A DNA stretch of 64,000 nt from JAYWGN01 sp043778255 (GCA_043778255.1 JAYWGN010000040.1:1-64000), one strand, 5' to 3'. Numbered from the stretch's first letter, positions 35,680 through 44,448 are shown. Numbers and translations: made by a program. The notes: generated by a model from the letters alone, not told the origin.

Positions 35680-36195
35680 ATGAAAGTGATACACACTACA
35701 CTGCTATTGCTATGTACCTACATAAGCATAGCCCAAACCAAACCAATGGTACTTGCCAATACACTAGAGTTTGTAATGGAATACCCTGTAAACCCCATTA
35801 CTAGTTATATAAGTACACACTTTGGCTATGCCAAAAATAGTACCACGTATTACAATAACGAAAGCACTACAATAAGCACTGCAAAAAATTCGAAAGTATA
35901 TTGTAATGTGGACACAGCAACGGTTACAAGTATATTAAATGATGAGGGTACCTCCATAATATTTTTGCGAAAACATAATTATATAATTGTATTGGCCAAC
36001 TTAAAAAACACCAAAGTTGCCATTGGGCAATGTATAACTATGGGAACTACCATAGGCGATATTGCTGTTAACGAAATGGATAAAAGTAAAGGATTGGTGG
36101 AGTTAATGTTATTTAAAAACAACAAGGTAATAAACCCCGAGTTGTATTTGCGTAAGGTGGTAAATAGTAAAAATATAGTTGTAGTAATGAAATAA
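35680..36195 (+). CDS. Degenerate LytM (M23-like) secreted protein
   Basis: A 171-aa protein with a signal peptide (cleaved after SIAQ, residue 19). The remainder follows the LytM fold: YISTHFGYA, ISTAKNSKVYCNVDTATVTSI, NYIIVLANLKNTKVAIGQ, ITMGTTIGDIA and ELMLFKNNKVINPELYL. Where active M23 peptidases have HxxxD and HxH, this protein has no histidine (NNESTT region and VELMLF), so the zinc site is lost. EnvC and NlpD are degenerate LytM proteins that activate AmiA/B/C-type amidases; the gene lies 40 bp after an amidase-fusion gene, so an activator role is inferred. Confidence 0.75.
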   Translation: MKVIHTTLLLLCTYISIAQTKPMVLANTLEFVMEYPVNPITSYISTHFGYAKNSTTYYNNESTTISTAKNSKVYCNVDTATVTSILNDEGTSIIFLRKHNYIIVLANLKNTKVAIGQCITMGTTIGDIAVNEMDKSKGLVELMLFKNNKVINPELYLRKVVNSKNIVVVMK

Positions 36196-36221
36196 ATTGC
36201 TAACTTTATATAAACAATAAA

Positions 36222-36452
36222 ATGAGACAATTAGCAGTAAATATAAGTGAAGCCGATTACAACAAATATAATTTGATGCAAAATGGAAACATCACATTTA
36301 ATGAATTAGAAGAATTAATTACAATTGAATATGCAAAAAAAGCATTGCAAAACTGTAATACTATTGCTATTAATAATGGATTAGACACTTTAACATTAGC
36401 AGAAATTAATGATGAAATAAATGCTGTAAGAAGTGGTAAAAGTAATAATTGA
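36222..36452 (+). CDS. Putative antitoxin of PIN module
   Basis: A 76-aa, acidic, helical protein overlapping the next gene by 20 bp. No DNA-binding domain is obvious, but the size, the overlap and the downstream PIN ribonuclease make it the likely antitoxin. The C-terminal part (ALQNCNTIAINNGLDTLTL, then EINDEINAVRSGKSNN) would be the toxin-binding arm. It begins 26 bp after the degenerate LytM gene and may be read from that operon. Confidence 0.6.
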   Translation: MRQLAVNISEADYNKYNLMQNGNITFNELEELITIEYAKKALQNCNTIAINNGLDTLTLAEINDEINAVRSGKSNN

Positions 36453-36858
36453 TACAAATATTATTATCTCTGCATTAATTACTAAAGGTTATCCTCAGCA
36501 AATACTAATCGAAATTGTATTTGCCAGAAAAGTAAATCTTTGTTTATCTAGTCCAATATTTGAAGAGTGGCTTGAGGTAGTTAATAGAGATAAGTTTAAA
36601 AAGAATGCACATTTTCAAACTAATGCAGAAATTTTTATAAATAAACTTTTAGATTTAAGCACTTTTTATAGCCCTTCAATAAAAATTGATTTATTAAAGG
36701 ACAAAAAAGATAATATGTTTTTAGAATTAGCATTAGAAGCCAATGCTGATTACATTATAACTGGAAATAGTAACGACTTTACATTATATAAATTTGAAGG
36801 TACTAAAATCCTTTCTCCAAAAAGTTTTTATGAATTTGCACTAACCTCCCAACTCTAA
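36433..36858 (+). CDS. PIN-domain toxin (TIGR00305-type)
   Basis: A 141-aa PIN ribonuclease starting at GTG (36433). The acidic triad positions are in VIIDTNIIISAL (Asp7), the Glu of FEEWLEV, and the DKKDNMFLELALEANADYIITGNSNDF segment (quoted as DNMFLELALEANADYIITG). The family of 'putative TA toxin component' PIN proteins cleaves RNA when free of antitoxin. The protein appears intact. Its last 18 bp overlap the 3' end of the convergent XRE gene. Confidence 0.85.
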   Translation: MVKVIIDTNIIISALITKGYPQQILIEIVFARKVNLCLSSPIFEEWLEVVNRDKFKKNAHFQTNAEIFINKLLDLSTFYSPSIKIDLLKDKKDNMFLELALEANADYIITGNSNDFTLYKFEGTKILSPKSFYEFALTSQL

Positions 36859-37077
36859 TTTTTTGTAAGCCTCATCGGTAACAAACTCTAATATATCTGC
36901 AGGTTGGCATTCTAATATTTGGCATATTAAATCGAGGGTTTCAAACCGTATGGCTTTGGCTTTGTTGGTTTTGAGTATGCTAAGGTTAGCCATAGTAATG
37001 CCCATACGGTTGCTGAGTTCCGTTAGGCTCATTTTGCGACGAGCCATCATTACATCGAGGTTTACTACTATAGGCAT
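36841..37077 (-). CDS. XRE/YozG-type helix-turn-helix regulator
   Basis: A 78-aa DNA-binding protein with the Cro/C1-like HTH MARRKMSLTELSNRMGITMANLS (residues 11-33, quoted in part) and the characteristic RFETLDLICQILECQPADILEF. It belongs to the YozG subgroup that accompanies DUF2975 membrane proteins. It is the last gene of a minus-strand operon of two DUF2975 proteins and this regulator, 4 bp after the preceding stop. A 27-bp palindrome at the operon promoter is its likely operator. Confidence 0.9.
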   Translation of the reverse strand: MPIVVNLDVMMARRKMSLTELSNRMGITMANLSILKTNKAKAIRFETLDLICQILECQPADILEFVTDEAYKKLELGG

Positions 37078-37081
37078 TGCA

Positions 37082-37705
37082 TTATATGGTTAGGTCGGTT
37101 TCTTCTTTGTATTGCTTGCCATGCAAAAGTAAGTTGATTATAAAAAAAATAAGGGCTGATAAGAAAAGATAATTCATTGCATTTTGGTACTGGTTACTTA
37201 ATATGTAATTTACATTTTTTACATGAGCATATCGTTTTATTGCCATTATAAACCAAAGAGTTTTAATTGGAAAAGCAAAAAATGAAACATACCCAATTTT
37301 TTTTAAAATATAAATTGACTTATTACTAAATACGGTTGATCCAATAACCGAACGAATAAATAAATAAAAATAAATGAGTAATGCAGTTACTATTATAGTA
37401 TCTATTGTAGTAGCTGTAAGTATTGGGGTATAAATATTGGTATAGCTAAAAAATATTTTATCAATTAAATTAGTAGTAGGCAAATAACCTAATACAGTAC
37501 CTCCTTGCAACGGAGCAAATTTTTTACTATCATAACTATTTACTAACCAACCTCCATTCTCATCATCACTAAAATTTAACAGAAAAAAAAATAAATTCAT
37601 ACCCATAAAGTAGAGTGGCAAATACTGCATTTTCTTAACTAATCTTAAGTCGTAATTTTTGTATTTGTTTTCGCCAATAAATAATTTTTTAAATAGTTGG
37701 TTCAT
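37082..37705 (-). CDS. DUF2975-family membrane protein
   Basis: A 207-aa protein with about four membrane helices and the C-terminal signature YKEETDLTI, matching DUF2975 proteins, which end in an acidic 'DLTI' tail. The function is unknown; the pairing with an XRE regulator is a standing association. It is a paralogue of the next upstream gene, sharing helix pattern and terminal motif, and lies 17 bp from it. Confidence 0.78.
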   Translation of the reverse strand: MNQLFKKLFIGENKYKNYDLRLVKKMQYLPLYFMGMNLFFFLLNFSDDENGGWLVNSYDSKKFAPLQGGTVLGYLPTTNLIDKIFFSYTNIYTPILTATTIDTIIVTALLIYFYLFIRSVIGSTVFSNKSIYILKKIGYVSFFAFPIKTLWFIMAIKRYAHVKNVNYILSNQYQNAMNYLFLSALIFFIINLLLHGKQYKEETDLTI

Positions 37706-37722
37706 AGTAATTTATTTTATAT

Positions 37723-38601
37723 TTAAATTGTTAAGTCAGCTTCTTGTTCCAATTCCATTCCTCTTTTAAATACTGTATAAATAGAATATACTAACATACT
37801 CACCAAATAATAATACTTATTATCGTCCCAAAAGCTTTCCCAATTAAATTGTAAATGAGTTGAAAAATATTTATTAAAGTATAACCGTATTATGGCATGA
37901 TAAAGTAGTGTTGTAAATGGAAAAATGCATATTAATTTATACAATTGATTGGTATGTTTTACTGTAACCGCATCAAATGCTAACTTACGACCAATTAATA
38001 CTAAAATAATATATACTTTTGCAAAACACCAAAGTAAAATTGAACCCACAAGACAATAGTATAATAGGTTTATACTTATATTGTAAGTGTTATATTGTTT
38101 TAAAGTAATAGGTATTTGTACTGCTTGTTTATTTTCATTCCATTTGTATTTTACTGTAACTAATTTGGGCGTATCATTTGAAAAAAGTCTAAATAACCAA
38201 CCATTTTTCCCGTTATAATGAAATTGAAAATGTGCATCTAAACTATAACCATAAATATCAACGTAGTAAGGGTGTATAGGATCAAAGTATTCCCAATTAT
38301 ATGTTCCCCATTTATTTGAAGTATCCATATCACTAAAGCCAATAAGTCCAACTTTTGTAGAGTTAAAATAATCACCTAAATTCATTTTTTCTTCAAACTC
38401 TTGTTGAGATTTTATGCTATCAATTAAATGATTGCCGACTTTATAACTAACCGTATCATTTAATCTTATATCTTTTGTTAAATGCAATAAATCTTTGGGA
38501 TGAGTATTGTATTTCTTTTGGTTGCAACTATTATACATTACTACAAAGTTTAAAAGGATGAAAATTCCAAATCCCCAGTATTTAGTTATCCATTTGCTCA
38601 T
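37723..38601 (-). CDS. DUF2975-family membrane protein with extracytoplasmic insert
   Basis: A 292-aa protein: one N-terminal helix, a long soluble region (about residues 30-165, probably periplasmic), then three or more membrane helices and the C-terminal ELEQEADLTI tail shared with the neighbouring DUF2975 protein. The soluble region has no recognised domain. It is the first gene of the operon with the second DUF2975 protein and the XRE regulator. Confidence 0.7.
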   Translation of the reverse strand: MSKWITKYWGFGIFILLNFVVMYNSCNQKKYNTHPKDLLHLTKDIRLNDTVSYKVGNHLIDSIKSQQEFEEKMNLGDYFNSTKVGLIGFSDMDTSNKWGTYNWEYFDPIHPYYVDIYGYSLDAHFQFHYNGKNGWLFRLFSNDTPKLVTVKYKWNENKQAVQIPITLKQYNTYNISINLLYYCLVGSILLWCFAKVYIILVLIGRKLAFDAVTVKHTNQLYKLICIFPFTTLLYHAIIRLYFNKYFSTHLQFNWESFWDDNKYYYLVSMLVYSIYTVFKRGMELEQEADLTI

Positions 38602-38615
38602 TTTAATTATTTATT

Positions 38616-38652
38616 CAAATATAGTAATATTTATTGTATAACAATAAATATT
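38616..38652 (-). promoter_or_regulatory. Predicted promoter with 27-bp palindrome for DUF2975-XRE operon
   Basis: On the minus strand a TATATTTG box (38616-38623) lies 14 bp upstream of the start codon, and a TTG 18 bp further upstream (38642-38644). A palindrome with perfect 12-bp arms AATATTTATTGT and ACAATAAATATT around ATA (38626-38652) covers the spacer and the -33 element. Placement and symmetry suggest an operator for the XRE protein of the same operon. Confidence 0.6.
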
Positions 38653-38940
38653 TGCAGTTTTTCTATAAATAGGCATATAATATCTTTATTTGAATTTGTG
38701 TTATTGTTACTTAATAGTGTACTTATATAGTGCAACAGTTGAAGGTGTAACCTAAGCTTTGTACAAATGCAACTTATAATATAAACACAAAAACTTGAAA
38801 CAATTGATACTAGTATTATTTGCTACATTGTACAAATACATGTTAGGCTTGTAAGTACTACAACCAATTACTTATATGTAACTCGTAAGTTTATAAATTG
38901 TTAATTATCAATTATTCATTAATACGCTACCTTTGTAACT
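38653..38940. other. AT-rich intergenic stretch before DUF3347 gene
   Basis: No ORF or RNA is evident. TACCTTTG at 38928-38935 sits six bases before the start codon of the next gene and may be a -7 box producing a nearly leaderless transcript; a matching -33 element was not found. Confidence 0.35.
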
Positions 38941-39462
38941 ATGAAGTTAATATACATAGCCACCCTAATTATAGTAGTAACTAGCTGTACACATAAAGCA
39001 AATACAGCAACCGATACAACAACACTTACAACACCATTAAAAATTGAATATGCTGTGGCAACCAACAAAGCCGATAGCATAGCCAATGCTTACTTAATGC
39101 TTAAAGATGCCTTTGTAAGTGATAGTTTACCCTTGGTTGATGCAGCTAATACCAACCTAGTAATTACAATTGGTACTACCATAGTTACACAGCAAGTAAT
39201 GCTACTACAACAAGCTGTACAATTAGCTGCTGCTACCACACTTAAAGATAAACGATTTGTATTTAAAGACATGGCAAAGCCTTTGCAGCAAATAATTAGC
39301 GGTACTACCACTACCAAATTATATGTGCAACATTGCCCTATGGCATACAACAACAAAGGAGCTTATTGGGTAAGTAACGTGGCCGAAATAAAAAACCCAT
39401 ACTACCCAAAACAAATGCTTGACTGTGGCGAGGTAACAGACTCATTAGCTATAGCTAAGTAA
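38941..39462 (+). CDS. DUF3347 lipoprotein
   Basis: A 173-aa lipoprotein (lipobox VVTSC, Cys near residue 16) with the DUF3347 domain: ANAYLMLKDAFVSDS, RFVFKDMAKPL, YVQHCPMAYNNKGAYWVS and NPYYPKQMLDCGEV. The conserved CPMA and CG cysteines and the histidine suggest metal binding; the family is often linked to copper or other heavy-metal efflux in Bacteroidota. Here it precedes a TonB-dependent receptor by 42 bp, so a joint role in metal or ligand handling is possible but unproven. Confidence 0.82.
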   Translation: MKLIYIATLIIVVTSCTHKANTATDTTTLTTPLKIEYAVATNKADSIANAYLMLKDAFVSDSLPLVDAANTNLVITIGTTIVTQQVMLLQQAVQLAAATTLKDKRFVFKDMAKPLQQIISGTTTTKLYVQHCPMAYNNKGAYWVSNVAEIKNPYYPKQMLDCGEVTDSLAIAK

Positions 39463-39504
39463 TATTATTTACACTTTGTGTAAAAAAAATAAGTAACCTA
39501 AAAC

Positions 39505-41868
39505 ATGAAATTTTTAAAATACTTTTTGCTACTCACTACATGTATTTTTTTGCGAAGCAATATAAATGCCCAAAAAAAATATACCATAAGTGGCTATGTA
39601 AAAGATAGTGCCAGTAACGAAACCCTAATTAGTGCAAACCTTACAGTGAGGGGTTTGCCTAAAGGAGTTACTACTAATGCTTATGGGTTTTTTTCGCTTA
39701 CATTAGCCGAGGGTGAGCAAATTATAACCATAAGTTTTACAGGCTACAAAACCAAATTACTTGCCGTTGACCTTACTCAAAATGTAGATTTAACTATTGC
39801 TTTGGTACAAAAAAAATCGACAAATGAAGCCATTACAGTAGTGAGCAAAAGGCGTGATGCTAATGTAAAAACTGCCCAAATGGGCAAAATAGAACTAAGT
39901 ACCGAAAAAATTAAATTGCTACCAAGCCTACTTGGTGAGGTTGATATATTGCGAACTATTCAACTACTGCCCGGAGTTCGTAATAGTGGCGAGGGCAATT
40001 CGGGCTTTTATGTACGTGGTGGTGGGCCTGACCAAAACCTAATTATACTGGACGATGCTGTGGTGTACAACAGTGGGCACTTGTTCGGCTTTTTTTCAAT
40101 ATTTAATGCCGATGCTATTAAAAATACCGTGCTTATAAAAGGTGGTATGCCAGCACAATACGGTGGTAGGCTAAGTAGCGTATTGGATATAAGTATGAAA
40201 GATGGTAACAGTAAAAAATTTGAAGTAGAGGGTGGTATAGGTGCTATTGCAAGCCGCCTTTCTATACAAGGGCCGTTGGTAAAAGAGAAGGCCTCATTTA
40301 TAATATCGGCAAGGCGAACTTATATAGATGCTTTGGCAAAAGCATTTGTAAAACCAAGCTCCGCTTTTTTTGGTTCGGGGTATTATTTTTACGATGTAAA
40401 TGCCAAAATGAATTATAAAATAAGTAATAAAGATAAAATATTTATAAGTGGTTATTTTGGCGAAGACAAATTCAAATTTAGCAATGCCAAACAATCATTT
40501 AAAGCCAATATACCTTGGGGTAACAGCACCGCTACATTTAGGTGGAACCATGTATATAACTCCAAATTGTTTTCCAATACATCATTAGTGTACAACGATT
40601 ATAATTTTACTTTTGGTGCTTCGCAAAATGATTTTAAAATAAAACTAGCCTCCGGTATTAGAGATTTGAATGCCAAAATAGACTTTGATTATTACCCAAT
40701 AACCAACCACAAAGTAAAGTATGGTGCTGCTTATACCTACCATAGGTTTAAGCCAAGTATAGTAAATGGCGAACAAGGAGGTACTACATTTAACCCCAAT
40801 AATTCCAGTATTAAGTACGGCCACGAAGCTGCATTGTACATACAAGATGAGTGGGAAGTAAACGATAAGTTAGGTATAAATGCAGGGTTGCGGTACAGCT
40901 TATTTCAACAAACTGGCCCCTACAAATTATATAAAACCGATGTAAATGGCAACCGAATAGATAGCACAGTATTTGGCAATTTGCAAAAGGTGAAAAATTA
41001 TGGTGGGCTAGAACCTCGGCTCACAGCACGGTATGCACTTAATGAGGAAACATCACTTAAGGCATCGGTAACCCGAAATTTGCAATATGTACACTTAGTA
41101 AGTAATGCAGGCACTACCTTACCTACCGACCTTTGGGTGCCTAGTACCTACTTAGTAGAGCCTCAAAAAAGTTGGTTGTATGCAGCAGGCTTATTTAAAA
41201 ATTTTAAGGACAATACCTACGAAACTTCGGTAGAGCTATACTATAAAAATATGCAAAACCAAATAGAGTATAAAGAAGGCTATACACCAGGCATTGGCGA
41301 TGTAGAAAACGAATTTGTATTTGGTAAAGGGTGGAGTTATGGTAGCGAATTTTTTGTAAATAAAGTACGTGGCCGATTAACCGGTTGGGTGGGCTATACT
41401 TTAAGTTACACCTTTCGTAAGTTTGATGCTTTAAATGCTGGTAAAAAGTTTTTTGCAAAGTATGATCGTCGCCACGACCTCAGTGTAGTAGCCACTTATG
41501 AGCTTAACAAAAAATGGAAACTCAGCGGTGTATTTGTATATGGCACAGGTAATGCCACTACTGTACCCAAAAGTTTTTATATAATTAACGGGGTACTTAC
41601 ACAGGAGTATAGTGATCTTAATAGCTACCGATTACAGGCTTACCACCGTATGGATTTGTCGGCTAATTATACGCCAAAACCTAAAAAAGAACGAAAAATA
41701 AAAACCAATTGGGCATTTGGTATATACAATGTATACAGCCGTGCCAACCCTTACTTTATATACTTTGACCAAACAGGAAGCCCATACAATGGTACTTTGC
41801 AAGTACAAGGCAAAAAAGTTTCATTGTTTCCCATTATACCAAGTGTTACCTTAAACTTTAAGTTTTAA
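39505..41868 (+). CDS. TonB-dependent receptor with CarboxypepD_reg-like domain
   Basis: A 787-aa outer-membrane receptor. The signal peptide ends near NINAQ (residue 22). A CarboxypepD_reg-like domain follows (ISGYVKDSASNETLISANL, then GYKTKLLAVDL), then the plug (VRGGGPDQNLIILDDAVVY, residues about 167-185) and a large barrel ending with NFKF. In Bacteroidota such receptors import siderophores, cobalamin, metals or glycans. No SusD partner follows, so glycan import is less likely. The upstream DUF3347 lipoprotein hints at a metal-related ligand. Confidence 0.92.
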   Translation: MKFLKYFLLLTTCIFLRSNINAQKKYTISGYVKDSASNETLISANLTVRGLPKGVTTNAYGFFSLTLAEGEQIITISFTGYKTKLLAVDLTQNVDLTIALVQKKSTNEAITVVSKRRDANVKTAQMGKIELSTEKIKLLPSLLGEVDILRTIQLLPGVRNSGEGNSGFYVRGGGPDQNLIILDDAVVYNSGHLFGFFSIFNADAIKNTVLIKGGMPAQYGGRLSSVLDISMKDGNSKKFEVEGGIGAIASRLSIQGPLVKEKASFIISARRTYIDALAKAFVKPSSAFFGSGYYFYDVNAKMNYKISNKDKIFISGYFGEDKFKFSNAKQSFKANIPWGNSTATFRWNHVYNSKLFSNTSLVYNDYNFTFGASQNDFKIKLASGIRDLNAKIDFDYYPITNHKVKYGAAYTYHRFKPSIVNGEQGGTTFNPNNSSIKYGHEAALYIQDEWEVNDKLGINAGLRYSLFQQTGPYKLYKTDVNGNRIDSTVFGNLQKVKNYGGLEPRLTARYALNEETSLKASVTRNLQYVHLVSNAGTTLPTDLWVPSTYLVEPQKSWLYAAGLFKNFKDNTYETSVELYYKNMQNQIEYKEGYTPGIGDVENEFVFGKGWSYGSEFFVNKVRGRLTGWVGYTLSYTFRKFDALNAGKKFFAKYDRRHDLSVVATYELNKKWKLSGVFVYGTGNATTVPKSFYIINGVLTQEYSDLNSYRLQAYHRMDLSANYTPKPKKERKIKTNWAFGIYNVYSRANPYFIYFDQTGSPYNGTLQVQGKKVSLFPIIPSVTLNFKF

Positions 41869-41906
41869 GAAATCTATAATAAAATATTTGTGTTAAAATG
41901 TTTGTA

Positions 41907-42131
41907 TCACAAAGTATCATATTTTTTATTCCATGCTTGATTTCGTAATGTAGTTGCTTCAATATTATAATTCTTCCAAATACCTGAAGAAAGTGTAAAA
42001 TCAGTTTGCTTTTTCTTATTTACAACTGTTTTGTTTTTAAATTGTGCTTCAATATTCCACGACTTTAATAGACTAAGTAAAGTTTTTATTTTAGTTTCGT
42101 CCAAATCTGTTTTTAATATAAGCTGTTGCAT
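41907..42131 (-). CDS. Small antitoxin-like protein, no toxin adjacent
   Basis: A 74-aa protein (MQQLILKTDLDETKIKTLL, first part quoted) with a basic middle and an acidic-to-aromatic C-terminus containing SSGIWKNYNIEATTLRNQAW. Its size and architecture resemble antitoxins that precede PIN toxins in Bacteroidota, but the following bases on the minus strand lead into the 3' end of the TonB receptor gene and no toxin is present. Probably a solitary remnant; identity uncertain. Confidence 0.5.
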   Translation of the reverse strand: MQQLILKTDLDETKIKTLLSLLKSWNIEAQFKNKTVVNKKKQTDFTLSSGIWKNYNIEATTLRNQAWNKKYDTL

Positions 42132-42318
42132 TTTTATTTTTTTATTTTTAATAATATCCAGGTATTCATTTTAAAAAAAAATATAAAAGATTCTTTTCTT
42201 AACAAAAGTTAATTAAATACTAGTAAAAAAAGTTAGTTGATTAAAAAAGTTTAATGAACTATTAATGTACTACGCTTTTGTATTTATTCCATAAACCAAA
42301 CATTAAAACAACATAAAT

Positions 42319-42591
42319 ATGAAAAAAATTATAGTAATACTTACTTCAATATTTTTAATTTTAATACTAGTTCTAAATTTCAATTTATTTATAAAGAGCC
42401 AACAGTGGAAATATAGCAAAGGTGGTTATATTGGAGATTTTATTTCGTTTGATCATATTACTTACAATTTAGTTGGTCAACATATTTATAAAAATAATAA
42501 ACTTGTAGGTAAAGTAATAATATGTTTAGGTACAACATTGTTAATTAGAGAGTTTGAAACAAGTACAATTGGTTATTATTCAAAAAAATGA
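42319..42591 (+). CDS. Small hypothetical protein with one membrane helix
   Basis: A 90-aa protein with one strong N-terminal hydrophobic helix (about residues 4-28), either a signal anchor or an uncleaved signal peptide, followed by a short beta-prone segment (WKYSKGGYIGDF, NKLVGKVIICLG). No family recognised. The start codon follows an AT-rich leader. It could be a genuine small exported protein. Confidence 0.5.
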   Translation: MKKIIVILTSIFLILILVLNFNLFIKSQQWKYSKGGYIGDFISFDHITYNLVGQHIYKNNKLVGKVIICLGTTLLIREFETSTIGYYSKK

Positions 42592-42924
42592 GGTTTGTAG
42601 CTTACTTTAACATTACCCTTCCCACAAAAAAAAAGAATTTCACAAAACTTTGTTAACAATCACTTGATTTTCTTTGTTTTTACGCCCAAAGGGTTAATCC
42701 CAACATTTTAATTTAAAATATAAGCAGCGTTTTATCATTGCTATTTGTCTATATATTATTATAAGTTTTTAAGCAAGTATAGCATAGTTGATTTTTATCC
42801 CCCGATGTTTTAACATTGGGGTTTTTTATTTCAATTTCTACAGTATTGAATGGGCATTTTATTTTTTTGAAAAACTTTTTTTTATACAATTTCGTAAGTG
42901 CTACCATAACATAAATAAATTATT
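42592..42924. other. 333-bp spacer with hairpin
   Basis: AT-rich sequence with one terminator-like hairpin (42798-42832); otherwise nothing recognised. The last 90 bases form the upstream region of the DUF4394 gene. Confidence 0.4.
42798..42832 (+). terminator. Rho-independent terminator-like hairpin
   Basis: The arms CCCCGATGTT and AACATTGGGG (one G.U or G/T mismatch) form a 10-bp stem with a 2-base loop, followed by TTTTTTATTT. It would end a transcript from 42319-42591, though 200 bp of spacer intervenes. Confidence 0.7.
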
Positions 42925-44448
42925 ATGAACACAAAATTATTGAATGTAGCAGCTTTTTTATTATTGGCTACAATGCTAGTAACAGCATCATGTAAGCGAC
43001 ACAAGGAAGATCCAGCTCCAAAAGAAACTACCGTAGCAGGACCAAACCTTAACTTGTTTGGCATTACCAAAACTAACGAATTGGTAGCGTTTAATGCAAG
43101 TACACCAGGTACAAGTACTAAAAATGCAATAACTGGTTTAGTAGCCGGCGAAACTTTACTAAGTATCGATTTTAGACCATCAACTGGCGAATTGTATGCA
43201 TTGTCAAGTGCAAGTAAACTGTACATTGTTAATACTACAACTTATGCAGCTCGTGTTGTAGGTACTGCTGCATTTGCACCAGCCATAAGTGGTACTGTAG
43301 TATCCATTGACTTTAACCCAACAGTTGACCGTTTAAGGTTGGTATCTAACAACGGACAAAATTTGAGATTAAACCCCGAAACAGGAGCTGTAGCAGCAAC
43401 TGATATTCCAATTAATGGTGGTAGCTCTCCTGCCATAAGTGGTTTGGCTTATAGCAATAGCAAAGCAGGTGCTGCAACTACAGTATTTTATGCAATAGAT
43501 CAAACTACCGCAAAGTTGTATGAGGTTAATCCGCCAAATAATGGTGTGTTGGTTGAAAAAGGAAACCTTGGTATTACCTTTACAGGGCAAGCAGCATTTG
43601 ATATAAGTGGAGATAATACGGCTGCTTTAATAGCCGCCAAAGTTAATGGTGTAAACACACTTTATTTGCTAGATGTAGCAACTGCAGTAGCCACCAAAAT
43701 AGCCACTACTAAAGAAGAATTAATTGACATAGCAATACCTACCGAAGCCGTAGCTTATAGTGTTGATGCTGCTAACAACTTATTAATATACAACCCCGAA
43801 GCTACTACACCAAGTGTTACAAGTAAGGCTATTACAGGGTTACAGCCTGCCGAAACAATACAAGGCATTGACTTTAGGCCACTTAACGGACAGCTATATG
43901 CCTTAGGCAGTACAAGTAGAGTATATACTATAAATGCAACAAGTGGTGCAGCCGTACAAGTAGGTACAGGCACATTTTCAACTATGCTTAATGGTACCGA
44001 TTTTGGTTTCGATTTTAACCCAACAGTTGATAGAATAAGAGTAGTAAGTAACTTAGGGCAAAGTATGGTACTTAACCCAATGGATGGTACAGTTGCCTCA
44101 GTATCGCCAATGATAAACCCTGGTTTGCCAATGGTAAGTAGTGCTGCTTATGCTAACAACTTTGCAGGGGCTACCACTACCGTCTTTTATGTACTCGATC
44201 ATAATACCGATAGGCTTTATACCCAATCACCTGCTACAAGTACCATTACCGATATTGGGCCATTAGGCATTAATATTGATGGTAGCAATGGTTTCGATAT
44301 AGGGTCAACCACAGGCAAAGCTTATTTGGTAGCCACTGTAGGTGGTGCCAACAGAATATATAGTGTTAATTTAACTAGTGGTGCCACCACATCAATGGGT
44401 ACATTAACTACCGCTGTAAAAGGTTTTACGGTAGGTACTGGTTTTTAA
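42925..44448 (+). CDS. DUF4394 lipoprotein (two tandem domains)
   Basis: A 507-aa lipoprotein (VTASC, Cys near residue 17) carrying two DUF4394 domains, about residues 42-270 and 280-505. The halves share GLVAGETLLSIDFRP / GLQPAETIQGIDFRP, FNPTVDRLRLVSNNGQNLRLNP / FNPTVDRIRVVSNLGQSMVLNP (quoted in part) and TTVFYAIDQTT / TTVFYVLDHNT. The domain is a beta-propeller-like repeat of unknown function, exported in many bacteria. Internal duplication is evident; the protein is probably periplasmic or surface-located. Confidence 0.9.
   Translation: MNTKLLNVAAFLLLATMLVTASCKRHKEDPAPKETTVAGPNLNLFGITKTNELVAFNASTPGTSTKNAITGLVAGETLLSIDFRPSTGELYALSSASKLYIVNTTTYAARVVGTAAFAPAISGTVVSIDFNPTVDRLRLVSNNGQNLRLNPETGAVAATDIPINGGSSPAISGLAYSNSKAGAATTVFYAIDQTTAKLYEVNPPNNGVLVEKGNLGITFTGQAAFDISGDNTAALIAAKVNGVNTLYLLDVATAVATKIATTKEELIDIAIPTEAVAYSVDAANNLLIYNPEATTPSVTSKAITGLQPAETIQGIDFRPLNGQLYALGSTSRVYTINATSGAAVQVGTGTFSTMLNGTDFGFDFNPTVDRIRVVSNLGQSMVLNPMDGTVASVSPMINPGLPMVSSAAYANNFAGATTTVFYVLDHNTDRLYTQSPATSTITDIGPLGINIDGSNGFDIGSTTGKAYLVATVGGANRIYSVNLTSGATTSMGTLTTAVKGFTVGTGF

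Noticed and set aside
39505..41868. Glycan-uptake (SusC/SusD) locus
   Set aside because: The receptor has no SusD partner and no glycoside hydrolases nearby, and its short length differs from SusC.
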